A stretch of 64,000 nt of DNA from an uncultured Eggerthellaceae bacterium (GCA_910588095.1 CAJUQH010000001.1:248001-312000), one strand, 5' to 3'; shown: positions 9,596 through 18,686, counted from the stretch's first letter. Numbers and translations are program-made. Notes: generated by a model not told the origin, from the letters alone.

Positions 9596-10669
9596 ATGGG
9601 TATGGATGAGCTATTGCAGCAGATGATAGACGCCAAGGCGTCGGACATTTTCATCATTGCAGGGTTGCCGCTTACCTACGAGGCCGACGGCCGCCAGAAC
9701 CGCGTGGGCGACGAGCCGCTGCGCCCGATCGACACCGACGGGCTCGTGCGCGCCATCTACGCGCTGGCCAACCGCAGCATGGAGCCGTTCGAGGCGTCGC
9801 ACAACCGCGACGACGACTTCTCCTTCGCGGTGCCGGGCGTGGGGCGCTTCCGCGTGAACGTGTTCCGCCAGCGCGGCTCGCTGGCGGCGGTCATCCGCGT
9901 GATTCCCTTCACGCTGCCCCAGCCCGATGACTTCAACATACCGCCTGAGGTCATGCGCTGCGCCGATTTCCAGAAGGGCCTCGTGCTGGTGACGGGCCCG
10001 GCCGGCGCCGGCAAGTCCACCACGCTGGCCTGCATCATCGACAAGCTGAACCACGAGCGCTCGGGCCACATCATCACCATGGAAGACCCCATCGAATACG
10101 TGCACAGGCACGACCGGTGCATCGTCACCCAGCGCGAGATACCCACCGACGTGGCCACCTACGCCGAGGCGCTGCGCTCGGCCATGCGCGAGGCGCCCGA
10201 CATCATGCTGCTGGGCGAGATGCGCGACCAGGAGACCATCGGCACGGCTGTGACTGCCGCTGAGATGGCGCAGCTGCTGTTCTCGACGCTGCATACCACC
10301 GGCGCGGCCAATACTATCGACCGCATCATCGACGCGTTCCCCGCCAACCAGCAGCGCCAGATACGCATCCAGCTTTCCATGGTGCTGCAGGCGGTGGTCA
10401 GCCAGCAGCTGGTTCCCACGGTGGACGGCGGCCTGGTGCCGGCTTTTGAGATAATGGTGGCGAACACGGCCATACGCAACCTCATCCGCGAGGAGAAGAC
10501 GCACCAGATGGACAGCGTCATAGCCGCGGGCGGTGCGGAAGGCATGCGCACCATGGACCAGAGCCTGTTCGACCTGGTGGTGGCTGGGCGCGTGGCGTCC
10601 GAGGTGGCGCTGCAATGCAGCATCCATCAGGAGGCGCTGGCCAAGCGGCTGGAGGCTGCGGGGCTGTAG
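9596..10669 (+). CDS. PilT-type twitching/secretion ATPase
   Basis: A 357-aa AAA-like hexameric ATPase of the PilT branch. Visible motifs are Walker A GPAGAGKST near residue 134, the Asp box ITMEDPIEY, Walker B-like LLGEMRD, and the His box STLHTTGAA. Overall length matches PilT (about 350) and it lacks the N-terminal extension of PilB/GspE. ATG at 9596 is chosen because AAGGAG (9585-9590) lies 5 bp before it; an upstream GTG at 9590 overlaps that SD. It is the last gene of the pilus-like cluster. No extension ATPase PilB or prepilin peptidase is present in this window, so these must be elsewhere or this ATPase powers the system alone. Confidence 0.92.
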   Translation: MGMDELLQQMIDAKASDIFIIAGLPLTYEADGRQNRVGDEPLRPIDTDGLVRAIYALANRSMEPFEASHNRDDDFSFAVPGVGRFRVNVFRQRGSLAAVIRVIPFTLPQPDDFNIPPEVMRCADFQKGLVLVTGPAGAGKSTTLACIIDKLNHERSGHIITMEDPIEYVHRHDRCIVTQREIPTDVATYAEALRSAMREAPDIMLLGEMRDQETIGTAVTAAEMAQLLFSTLHTTGAANTIDRIIDAFPANQQRQIRIQLSMVLQAVVSQQLVPTVDGGLVPAFEIMVANTAIRNLIREEKTHQMDSVIAAGGAEGMRTMDQSLFDLVVAGRVASEVALQCSIHQEALAKRLEAAGL

Positions 10670-10738
10670 GACGCAAGCAGCAGAGGTGTGACGGGACGAG
10701 ACAGCGAGAGCAACTGAGGAAAGACTTGAGGGAACGGA

Positions 10739-11236
10739 ATGCGTAAGAGCAATTGGATAATCTTGGCCGTGCTGGTCATAGCGTCGATATTCTTCCTATG
10801 GCTGTGGTACTACTTGAAGTTCGATCTGGTGGACCATCCGCGTGACCTGATACTCACCATCCTGTGGTGGGTGGTGGTGCTGGCGGCGTGCGTGGGCATC
10901 CATTACGTTGAGAAGATGCGCCAGCGCAACATACGCACGGCGTTCTTGGCGCCGGGGCTCATCTACAACAGCGAGGCGGGCATCGTGCGGCTCGAGCCGA
11001 CGGGCTCGTACGTGGAGGAGCTGCAGCGGATGCTGTCCGAGCTGCAGTACACGTTCGAGCGGCCCGATGAGCCCAACCAGAAGCGCGTGATCTTCACCTA
11101 TATAGTGCGGTCGGACAAGTTCTCTGACGATGGCGACACGTGGGAAGGCGAAGTGGTGCGCGTTGCCAACCCGCAGGACCCGCAGCCGTTCAACGGCCGC
11201 GAGCAGCTTGCTGTGCTGCTGAAGGGGCTCAAGTAA
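10739..11236 (+). CDS. Hypothetical two-TM membrane protein
   Basis: A 165-aa protein with two N-terminal TM helices (about residues 7-27 and 40-60) and a cytoplasmic alpha/beta domain of about 100 residues. The family is not recognised. It lies 69 bp downstream of the PilT gene with its own GAGGGA SD and may be an accessory of that cluster. A hairpin overlaps its stop codon. Confidence 0.75.
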   Translation: MRKSNWIILAVLVIASIFFLWLWYYLKFDLVDHPRDLILTILWWVVVLAACVGIHYVEKMRQRNIRTAFLAPGLIYNSEAGIVRLEPTGSYVEELQRMLSELQYTFERPDEPNQKRVIFTYIVRSDKFSDDGDTWEGEVVRVANPQDPQPFNGREQLAVLLKGLK

Positions 11237-11268
11237 CGCTTCTGAAGGGCCGCTTTTGCCCTAGCGTT
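11235..11268 (+). terminator. Hairpin at the end of the pilus-like cluster
   Basis: Nested perfect stems AACGCT/AGCGTT (11235-11240 / 11263-11268) and AGGGC/GCCCT (11246-11250 / 11258-11262). There is no long T-run after it, so termination is plausible rather than certain. Confidence 0.5.
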
Positions 11269-11626
11269 ACCCTGTCATTTGCCTATCATATGGCCGTCAT
11301 TTTGCTTTGAGCCGCCTTGCAGGTGGTGAATGGCGGTCGTGGGACGTGCATGATCAAGGGGGCCTTGATGGCTCTCTTTTCATAGGTCCTACCAGCGGTT
11401 TTCGAGGTCATTTGGCGCCTCGCACCCAGGGGTTGACCCTTCCTTGGGTAAAAGCCCGCATCTTGCCCTGTCAAAACCGGCTTTTTGCCGGGTTTACGAG
11501 CCGAAACGGTTTTGTTGCCAGTTGGTAGGATTTCCGCCATGAGAGTTCCTTGCCTATACGCGCGGGCGCAAGCACAGGCGCTGGCGGCGCGGCAAGGGCG
11601 CAAGCACATGAGCGGAGGAGAAAACC
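11269..11626 (+). other. 358-bp intergenic region before a surface protein
   Basis: No convincing gene. It holds two weak hairpins: around 11420-11445 (outer ACCCA/TGGGT, inner AGGG/CCCT) and 11473-11495 (an imperfect AAACCGGC/GCCGGGTTT stem around a T5 loop). A weak TAGGAT box lies at 11526-11531. A short ATG frame at 11539 shows no SD support. A strong SD GGAGGAG precedes the ATG at 11627. Confidence 0.5.
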
Positions 11627-14600
11627 ATGAGCACGTTGGAGCGCTTGAGCGACGCGCGCGGCACCCTTGAGGGGAAGATCGTCGCCGTCGTGCTGGCGGT
11701 GCTGCTGGTGATGCCGATAGTGGGCGTCACAGCATTCGCCGAATCGGAGGATGGCCACAGCACGGCCGCCACCGAGGAAGCCGTCGACACTCCAGTGGTT
11801 GACGAGCTGCCTGACACGGGCAACCAACCCATAACCGACACGGCCGAGCCGGAGCAGCCTGCTGCATCCGCGCCGGTGACCGAGCCTGAGGCCGACGAGC
11901 CCGAGGCTGACGTGACCGACGAGCCTGAGGTCGTCAGCGAGGTTGAGCTGGGGCTGGATGTGGCCGCAGGCGCTTCTGTTAAATACAAGGGGGAATGCTA
12001 CGACGAGAATTTCTCCTCCGTCATGGTAGCCAGCGATGCGGACGCTAAGTTCAGCGTCGAGCTGGATGAAGGCTATGCCCTGGCTAACGAGAAGGCAGCG
12101 GTTCTCAAGGCTGCTACCGGTGCTGAGGCCGAGCTCAAGGCTGTCGATGGCATTTACACCATCGAGGCCGACCAGCTGGTCGAGGGGCTGACCCTTGTCG
12201 TGTCTACCCAGGTTGTTGCCGCCTCTGAAACCGATGGCAATGCTCCTGTGGAGGAAGATACCTGGGAGTACCCGGCTTCCGCCCAGAGCATCAGCGCTAA
12301 GGCGTGGTGCACGACGCTGTCGCTTGGTGACGCGGCTTTCTCGACCGAGTCTCTGTCTGAGCTTGGCAGCGAGACTGGCATGAGCATTGCTGAGCTTGCG
12401 ACTCCTTCAATAGAGAAGAACGGCAACTTCTATTTCTTCCATCATGCACAGCTGCCGCTCAAGGGCGACCAGCAGACCGATAAGGACGACGACAAGGACA
12501 AGTACGACCCAGCTGCTGCAGTGAATGCTCTGCGCTACAACCAGAGTGTCGGTTCTTGGCAGTACAACGCAGGTGCTGGCTGGGTGTCGTTCGACACTAG
12601 CAGCTATCAGCTGGTGCTCTATTACAATCAGCGCCTCAACATCGGTGGCGATGATTCCGATGTGTCTATCAATGCGAAAGACTGGCCCTACACCGAGGAC
12701 GAGTGGATGAGCGGCAAGGGGTCTAACACGGCTGCCGTGGTCATCTATCAGCTGTATAACGCTTCCGGCGAGCTGCTGGGCAAGCAGTTCCGCACGTACT
12801 ATTACAGTGCGAATTTCGATAAGACGGGCATCAACTTGGAGGTTCCCGAGTTCTGGCAACTGGACAGCCTTTGCGTCAAGCCTCTGCATAATGCTCCTAT
12901 GCCTGAGCGCGATAAGGCTTACGAGGCGGTCCAGTCGGCGTCTACTTATGACGCCCTCACCCAGTACCCTGGCGGCTATTCCACCTCGAACCCAATGAAC
13001 TTCACCATCCCCTTCGAGAGCAACGGCAATTGCCGTATATGGATGGTCGGCGTGAAGGCGAGCGCCCTTCCGTCGGAGAGCAACCTCACGGTGCAGTACC
13101 TTGATGAGAAGACCGAGGAGCCGATTGCAGGTGAAGTGTCTGTCGATGCGAAGAAGCCTGATGGCACGCCCGCCCCTGCCTGGGATGACTATGTGGCGCT
13201 TCGCCAAGATAACGGAAACGTCAAGGCGTACCCCAAGAGCGGCGGCAACAGCGACTCCATGGTGATTTCTACCACCATGGGTGACACGACAGTGAACTTG
13301 ACCGTCGCGAAGACGGGCTACGCTCCGGCTCAAGTGCGTGCTGACCTCGACGGCAACATACTTAAGCTGTACTTCGAGCGCAACTACGGCGTCACTTACA
13401 AGTGGACCGGGCTGGTTGAGGAGGATGTCGACGAGTTCGTCGACGGGAGCGGCCATAAGGTTTCTGACCTTCCTTCGTGCACTGAGCGCTACGTTGAGAG
13501 CGCGGAGTACAACGTGGATCCCAGCCATGATGAAGGCATGCTTATCTACGCTGTCGCAGATGGCAAGGTGACCGCGGTCTACCAGTTCTCTGGCTGGAAG
13601 CTCAACGGTGAAGGCGAGGCGATCACAGGCAAAAAGACCATGGGCGCCGCCGACGTTGTCCTGGAGGGCAAATGGGATTGTCTGACGGAGCGCTACACGG
13701 GTTCTGTCAAAGTTGACGGCCAGGTCTATGATGGCACCGCCGGCTATACCGATACGTTGAAGCCGGTGTTCACCGATCCGACCGATTCGACCGCGAACCC
13801 CGAGCCGACGAAGTACATATATAAGGATGCGGAAGGCAAAGAGCTGAAAGGCGCTCCGACCGATGCGGGCACCTACACGGTGACTGCTGTGTGGGAGGCT
13901 ACCGACAAGCGCCCCCAGGTCGAGTCCAACCCGTGCTCCTTCACTATTGCCAAGCGCCCGGTGACCCTGATTTCCGAGAGTGCGAGCAAGCCCTACGACG
14001 GTACCGAGTTGAGGATGCCGAACGTCACGGTGAAAGATGATAGTGGGGTGTTCAACAATGAGGCTACGGCTGTAGCTGAAGGTGTGGTTCTCAATGCAGG
14101 TGACGAGGTAGAGAACACCATCAGCGTGACCGGGAAGACCGAAAAGTACAACGAGGACAATTACCTCATTACTTACATATCGGGCACCCTGAAGGTGACC
14201 GATGCTGTCAAGATCGCTACTGAGGATGTGATCAAGGAATACGACGGTCAGGGTGCTTCCATCCAGGCTTCCACCGATGAGGGCTGGACGCTGTGGTACT
14301 CCACCGACGAGGGCGAAAACAAGACGTGGTCGGCCGAGAATCCCGTCTCTGGCGAGGATGTGGGCACCTACATAGTTTTCGTCAAAGCCACGCGCGATGG
14401 CTATGCTGAGGTGAAACCGGTGAGCGCTAAGGTGACCATCACTCCGGCTCCGGTCACCATCACGGTGGATGACGCCTCCAAGATCGCCGGCACCGATGAC
14501 CCGGCCTTCACGGGCTCCATCGAGGGTGAGGTCGAGGGCCATCCGCTGCAGGGCGTCACGTACTACCGCAGCAACGATGCTGAGAGCGTGGGCGTTTACG

Positions 14601-15073
14601 CCAACGTGCTGGACGCTTCCTTCGACGCTTCCCTCGGTGACAACCCGAACTACGCGGTCACCGTCGAGCCTGGAACCTTCACCATCACGGCCATGGCGCT
14701 TCCGGACAATCCGCCGACGCCTGGCCCCATCGACACCATCATCGACTTCCTGTCGACGCCCATCATCGGCGGCACGCCGGGCACTGATGGCCCGACGGTC
14801 AACATCGCTGACGACGGCACGCCGCTTGCCAACACGCCGTTTGCCAGCATCGATGACGATGCCAACCCGCTGAGTGCCTTCGATCATCCGCTGTGCTGGG
14901 TGCACTACTACATCCTGCTCGGCATGATAATCACGGCCATCTACGGCGGCGGCGTCATCGCGCGGCGCCTGAACTACAACCGCAAGATCAAGGGCTACGA
15001 GGACGATGTGACGGGCAAGAGCCGCACGACCGAAGAGGTCAAACGCCCCGCTGCTGCCCCCTCGAAGGCCTAG
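11627..15073 (+). CDS. Large membrane-anchored surface protein with MBG-type repeats
   Basis: An 1148-aa exported protein. A signal peptide (hydrophobic core about residues 20-40, ending near VTAFAES) is followed by an acidic Asp/Glu/Pro/Thr-rich stalk at about 45-105 and a unique ectodomain at about 200-690. At least two MBG-like immunoglobulin-type modules follow at about 690-1025 (RPVTLISESASKPYDG; PVTITVDDASKIAGT). The protein ends with a TM at about 1090-1112 and a basic cytoplasmic tail. There is no LPXTG, so the anchor is the C-terminal TM. A role in adhesion or host contact is inferred from architecture only. It has its own strong SD and a strong terminator after it, so it is probably monocistronic. 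Confidence 0.88.
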   Translation: MSTLERLSDARGTLEGKIVAVVLAVLLVMPIVGVTAFAESEDGHSTAATEEAVDTPVVDELPDTGNQPITDTAEPEQPAASAPVTEPEADEPEADVTDEPEVVSEVELGLDVAAGASVKYKGECYDENFSSVMVASDADAKFSVELDEGYALANEKAAVLKAATGAEAELKAVDGIYTIEADQLVEGLTLVVSTQVVAASETDGNAPVEEDTWEYPASAQSISAKAWCTTLSLGDAAFSTESLSELGSETGMSIAELATPSIEKNGNFYFFHHAQLPLKGDQQTDKDDDKDKYDPAAAVNALRYNQSVGSWQYNAGAGWVSFDTSSYQLVLYYNQRLNIGGDDSDVSINAKDWPYTEDEWMSGKGSNTAAVVIYQLYNASGELLGKQFRTYYYSANFDKTGINLEVPEFWQLDSLCVKPLHNAPMPERDKAYEAVQSASTYDALTQYPGGYSTSNPMNFTIPFESNGNCRIWMVGVKASALPSESNLTVQYLDEKTEEPIAGEVSVDAKKPDGTPAPAWDDYVALRQDNGNVKAYPKSGGNSDSMVISTTMGDTTVNLTVAKTGYAPAQVRADLDGNILKLYFERNYGVTYKWTGLVEEDVDEFVDGSGHKVSDLPSCTERYVESAEYNVDPSHDEGMLIYAVADGKVTAVYQFSGWKLNGEGEAITGKKTMGAADVVLEGKWDCLTERYTGSVKVDGQVYDGTAGYTDTLKPVFTDPTDSTANPEPTKYIYKDAEGKELKGAPTDAGTYTVTAVWEATDKRPQVESNPCSFTIAKRPVTLISESASKPYDGTELRMPNVTVKDDSGVFNNEATAVAEGVVLNAGDEVENTISVTGKTEKYNEDNYLITYISGTLKVTDAVKIATEDVIKEYDGQGASIQASTDEGWTLWYSTDEGENKTWSAENPVSGEDVGTYIVFVKATRDGYAEVKPVSAKVTITPAPVTITVDDASKIAGTDDPAFTGSIEGEVEGHPLQGVTYYRSNDAESVGVYANVLDASFDASLGDNPNYAVTVEPGTFTITAMALPDNPPTPGPIDTIIDFLSTPIIGGTPGTDGPTVNIADDGTPLANTPFASIDDDANPLSAFDHPLCWVHYYILLGMIITAIYGGGVIARRLNYNRKIKGYEDDVTGKSRTTEEVKRPAAAPSKA

Positions 15074-15121
15074 CGGCTAGCAAGGGAAGCATCTGAGAGC
15101 TTCCGCGAGCATAACTACCAA

Positions 15122-15150
15122 GAAGGAGCCCCGCACCGGGGCTCCTTCTT
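15122..15150 (+). terminator. Rho-independent terminator
   Basis: A perfect 11-bp stem GAAGGAGCCCC / GGGGCTCCTTC (15122-15132 / 15138-15148) with a 5-nt loop, followed by TTTCG. It ends the surface protein transcript. Confidence 0.88.
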
Positions 15151-15313
15151 TCGTATGGGGCTTGCGGTGCGAGGGCTGTGGCAGCGGGGCGACTGGCCCT
15201 GCAAGGGAAAGCCGCGGGGTGCGAGGCAACGGGTCGATGGGCTACGGCTGCTGGTTGCTTGATGCGGCAGGGATGCGATAAGGGGTCGGCACCTTCCGCA
15301 CGGGGCGAAGGGG

Positions 15314-16181
15314 CTAGATGAGCACCTTCCAGTAGCCGGCTTTGTCGGAGCCGATGCGGGTTATGAGCCCTTCTTCGCGCAAGTGGCGGAACGAGCGGCG
15401 CACGGTGCTCTCGCTGACGCCCAGCAAAGTGGCTATCTTGGGAGCGGTGGCGCGGCCGTTGGCATTGAGTATCTTGAGCACGTACTCGTCGGTGCTGGTC
15501 AGGTAGATGTCGCGCACGGCGGCGATGGAGCGGTCCTTGAACGCAGGTTGCTGCGGGCGGCCCTTGGGTTTCGCGGGGCGCGCGGGCGGGGCTGGTGCAG
15601 CTTGCGCGGGGGTTGCGCCTGGCGAAGTGCCTGGAGCGGTGCCAGCCGGCTGGGCAGTTGCCGGAGCATTGGCGCTGGATAGGCTCGCGTCAACGGCAAG
15701 CTGCGGGTTGGCAGAGGACCCAGCGGGGTCTTCCGTAAGGCCTTCCGCAAGGGTCGAGCCCGGCGCAGCAGCCGGATCTCGAGGGGGGGGGTAGCGGTCC
15801 TCCCTTGCCTTCTTCCGCGCTATCGCCGGCCAGGAAGGCGTCGAGCGCGGCGCCGTGCAACAGCTCGTTGCCGCCTTCGCCGTAAAGGTAGTAGTCGCCC
15901 TCGAAGGAAAGGGGCTCGGGGGCAGCGGGCACGTCCACTTGCAGGCAGAGCTGCGCGCCGTCCATGATGGGCTCGGTGGCGCAGCTGAAGCCGAACGATT
16001 GCAGGGTGAGCGCGGGAATGTCCTCGAACGCGCGATGCATCTTGCGCACGCCCTTGGCGCGGCTGCGTTCTTCGGGGGTGATGACCAGACGACCGCCGCC
16101 AGCGTTGGCGATGCCGCATAGCAGCGCGAGGTCTTTGGTGCGCCAGAGGTTGCGGTGCACTTCCAGTGCTGGTTCAGCCAT
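15314..16181 (-). CDS. AlbA_2 (Schlafen-like)/winged-helix regulator, frameshifted at a C9 tract
   Basis: Two frames on the minus strand belong together. Frame A (16181 down to the tract) begins MAEPALEVHRNLWRTKD and contains the ANAGGGRLVI and GDYYLYGEGG elements seen in AlbA_2/Schlafen-type regulators. Frame B (tract to 15314) reads a Pro/Ala-rich linker and then a C-terminal winged helix (IATLLGVSESTVRRSFRHL). They are separated by a C9 run on the coding strand (15783-15791). Deleting one base (C8) gives one uninterrupted 288-aa protein; as read, frame A runs into about 30 unrelated residues and stops. The wHTH may also start independently at a GTG at 15517 (67 aa). The likely role is a DNA-binding regulator. 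Phase variation or a sequencing indel are both possible. The ZIP transporter lies 71 bp upstream on the same strand. Confidence 0.75.
15783..15791 (-). repeat. Homopolymer tract G9 (C9 on coding strand)
   Basis: Nine consecutive G on the plus strand, inside the reading frame of the AlbA_2/wHTH regulator at the junction between core domain and linker. Eight (or eleven) would restore the frame. Confidence 0.85.
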
Positions 16182-16252
16182 GGTCCCCGCCCCCTCTCTC
16201 GCGTACTGCTATCCTACCATAATCCCAGCTAGAAGCGCAGTAGGAGTGTGGC

Positions 16253-17113
16253 TTACAGGTAGATGAGCCCCATGCCTATGAGGATGCCCACTATGACGAA
16301 GAACGCCGGCAGCTTCGAGCGGTACATGAGCACCGCCTGGGGGATTATCTCGCCGAACACCACGTAGAGCATGGCGCCCGACGCGAAGCCCAGCGAGCAG
16401 CTGAGGCCCACCGCGCCTATGTCGCCCAGCCACAGGCCCAGCCATGCGCCCAGCACGATGGGCGCGCCCGACGCCGCCGTGAGCAGCACCGCCTTGAGGC
16501 GCCCCATGCCGCCGGCTATGAGCGGCACGGCAACGGCCATGCCCTCGGGTATGTTGTGCAGCCCTATGAGCACCGCCAGTATGAACGCTGCGCTTTCGGC
16601 GCCGGCGTCTTGGATGGCGTAGCTGGCCCCGATGGACATGCCCTCGGGTATGTTGTGCAGCGCGATGGCGCACCCGATGACCACGCCGGCTATCCACAGG
16701 TCGCGCTTGGGGTCGCGGGCGGCGGCGTGCTGGTTGTAGTGGTCGATGTGCGAGAGCTCGTCGATGTCGTCGTGGGCTTCGGGGTGGTTGGCGGCGGCCG
16801 TGTGCGGCACCTCCGAGCGCGTGGTGCGGTCGATGACGTAGTTGAGCAGCGCCACCACGCCCAGGCCCAGCAGCACCGTGGCGCCTACCACCAGCACCGC
16901 GCCGGAGCCTGCGAAGCTCTTGGCGGCCTCGATGCCTTCGGTGAGCAGGTCGAAGCACACGATGGCTATCATGACGCCGCTGGTGGCGGCCAGCAGCAGG
17001 CTGATGACGCGGTTGGAGCTCTTGCGGAAGAGCGAGCCCAGCACGCCGCCCATGCCCGTGCCGCCGATGCCAGCGATGGCGGTCACGATGGATATGAGGA
17101 TGAAGGATTCCAT
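16253..17113 (-). CDS. ZIP family divalent metal transporter
   Basis: A 286-aa integral membrane protein with eight predicted TM helices. The two signature metal-binding motifs HNIPEG occur twice, in the paired TM IV and V regions, as in zinc/iron ZIP permeases (ZupT/GufA branch). A His/Asp-rich cytoplasmic loop at about residues 105-130 (HPEAHDD, HIDHYNQH) probably binds metal. It should import Zn(II) or related cations. It starts divergently from the polymerase cassette and may be cotranscribed with the downstream AlbA_2 regulator. Confidence 0.93.
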   Translation of the reverse strand: MESFILISIVTAIAGIGGTGMGGVLGSLFRKSSNRVISLLLAATSGVMIAIVCFDLLTEGIEAAKSFAGSGAVLVVGATVLLGLGVVALLNYVIDRTTRSEVPHTAAANHPEAHDDIDELSHIDHYNQHAAARDPKRDLWIAGVVIGCAIALHNIPEGMSIGASYAIQDAGAESAAFILAVLIGLHNIPEGMAVAVPLIAGGMGRLKAVLLTAASGAPIVLGAWLGLWLGDIGAVGLSCSLGFASGAMLYVVFGEIIPQAVLMYRSKLPAFFVIVGILIGMGLIYL

Positions 17114-17215
17114 TGCCCCTCGAATATAGCACGTTTGGTGGCGGAAGTTAGCCCCGGCTTCCTTCTTTCATCGCATCGGGCGCCAGAACCGCCTTCGCTT
17201 CAACCATGCGCATGA

Positions 17216-17234
17216 TATAATGGAACAAATGTTC
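17216..17234 (+). promoter_or_regulatory. Extended -10 promoter with LexA (SOS) operator
   Basis: An extended -10, TGATATAAT (TATAAT at 17216-17221), is followed one base later by GAAC-AAAT-GTTC (17223-17234). This perfectly matches the GAACNNNNGTTC core of Gram-positive and actinobacterial LexA boxes. Its position at the transcription start would block initiation. It supports DNA-damage control of the polymerase gene. Confidence 0.85.
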
Positions 17235-17245
17235 TTATTGTGGAA

Positions 17246-17253
17246 GGGGGGGG
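17246..17253 (+). repeat. Homopolymer tract G8 in the ribosome-binding region
   Basis: Eight G between GGAA (17242-17245) and AAGCG, ending 5 bp before the ATG at 17259. Length change would alter both the SD sequence and its spacing. Confidence 0.85.
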
Positions 17254-17258
17254 AAGCG

Positions 17259-18686
17259 ATGGCGGCTGCCCAGAAGACGTACCTGTGCATCGACCTCAAG
17301 TCGTTCTATGCCAGTGTCGAATGCCGGGCGCGCGGGCTCGACCCCTTCACCACCAACCTGGTGGTGGCTGACAAGGCGCGCGGCCGCACCACCATCTGCC
17401 TGGCCATCACCCCCGCCATGAAGGCGTTGGGCATACCGAATCGCTGCCGCCTCTTCGACATACCCGAAGGCGTCAGCTACATCGCGGCGCGCCCGCGCAT
17501 GCGCCGGTACATGGAGGTGTCGGCGCAGATATACGGCGTCTACCTGCGCTATGTGAGCCCGCAGGACGTCCACGTGTACTCCATCGACGAGTGCTTCATC
17601 GACGCGACGCCCTACCTCGAGCTCTACCGCACCGACGCGCGATCCTTCGCCAAGCAGCTCATGGGCGCCGTCATGGACGAGACGGGCATCTGCGCCACGG
17701 CAGGCGTGGGTCCCAATCTGTTCTTGGCCAAGGTGGCGCTGGATATAACGGCCAAGCACGCGCCGGACAACATCGGCTTCTTGGATGACGATTCGTTCAA
17801 GCGGCAGCTCTGGTTCCATCAGCCCATCACCGACATATGGAGCATCGGCCCAGGCATCGCGCGACGGCTGGCGAAGTACGGCGTGCGCGACCTGGCGGGC
17901 GTGGCGGCCCTGCGGCCCGAGACGCTGCATCGCGAGTTCGGCGTGGCGGCTGAGTACCTCATCGACCACGCGTGGGGCCAGGAGCCCTGCACCATCGCCG
18001 ACGTGCGGGCCTACGAGCCCGACAACCATTCGCTCGTGAACGGCCAGGTGCTGCCCGGCGAGTACACGTTCGGCGAGGCGCGCATGGTGCTGGGCGAGAT
18101 GGTGGAGGCCAGCGTGCTCGAGCTGGTGGAGCAGGGGCTCGTGTGCGAGCGCATATCGCTTTCGGTGGGGTATGCGAAGGGCGCGGTGGCAGAAGGGGGC
18201 AGCGCGGGTGGTCCAGCGGGTGGCGCGGGTGTCGGCGACCCGGACAGCCTGCGCGTTGCTGCCCCAGGCGGGGAAGCGCCTGGCAAGGCAGCGTTTGACG
18301 AGGTGTTCGAGGGCGGCCACGGCAAGCGCCGCGTGGGCAACAAGTTCGGACCGGGCCACACCGGCGGCACGCGCAAGCTCGAACGGCGCACGAGCTCGCT
18401 GCGCTACCTGCGCGGGCGCTTCGAGGAGCTGTTCGACGAGACGACCCGTCGCGGCGCGCGCATCAAGCGATTGAGCGTGGGGTTCGGCGACCTGTTGCCC
18501 GAAGAATACGCCACTGTGACGCTGCTCGACGACGTGCAGGCCGACGCCAAGGAGCACCGCCTGCAAGAGGCCATGGTGGCCGTGCGCGGCAAGTTCGGCA
18601 AGAACGCGCTGCTCAAGGCTGCCAGCCTGCAGGATAAGGCCACGGCGCGCGAGCGCAACTGCCAGGTAGGGGGCCATCATGAGTGA
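17259..18686 (+). CDS. Y-family DNA polymerase (UmuC/DinB/UvrX-like)
   Basis: A 475-aa translesion polymerase. Palm motifs are visible: CIDLKSFYASVEC near residue 8 (first catalytic Asp) and YSIDECFID near 108 (Asp-Glu pair), then a helix-hairpin-helix thumb (IWSIGPGIARRLAKYGV) and a little-finger domain. An insertion of about 70 residues rich in Gly/Ala (about 300-375) interrupts the little finger, which differs from typical UmuC. The start is ATG 17259: an upstream in-frame ATG overlaps the -10 box and cannot be transcribed. Regulation is by LexA through the adjacent operator. The last bases overlap the next small gene. Confidence 0.92.
   Translation: MAAAQKTYLCIDLKSFYASVECRARGLDPFTTNLVVADKARGRTTICLAITPAMKALGIPNRCRLFDIPEGVSYIAARPRMRRYMEVSAQIYGVYLRYVSPQDVHVYSIDECFIDATPYLELYRTDARSFAKQLMGAVMDETGICATAGVGPNLFLAKVALDITAKHAPDNIGFLDDDSFKRQLWFHQPITDIWSIGPGIARRLAKYGVRDLAGVAALRPETLHREFGVAAEYLIDHAWGQEPCTIADVRAYEPDNHSLVNGQVLPGEYTFGEARMVLGEMVEASVLELVEQGLVCERISLSVGYAKGAVAEGGSAGGPAGGAGVGDPDSLRVAAPGGEAPGKAAFDEVFEGGHGKRRVGNKFGPGHTGGTRKLERRTSSLRYLRGRFEELFDETTRRGARIKRLSVGFGDLLPEEYATVTLLDDVQADAKEHRLQEAMVAVRGKFGKNALLKAASLQDKATARERNCQVGGHHE

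Noticed and set aside
11269..11626. Possible c-di-GMP riboswitch before the surface protein
   Set aside because: Searched by eye for the GEMM core (GGGACGCAAAGC and tetraloop receptor); not present. Only weak hairpins remain.
11539..11670. Short ORF upstream of the surface protein
   Set aside because: No SD, Arg/Ala-rich nonsense composition, overlaps the start of the real gene in another frame.
17220..17258. Upstream ATG for the Y-family polymerase
   Set aside because: It overlaps the TATAAT -10 box and the LexA site, upstream of the expected transcription start.
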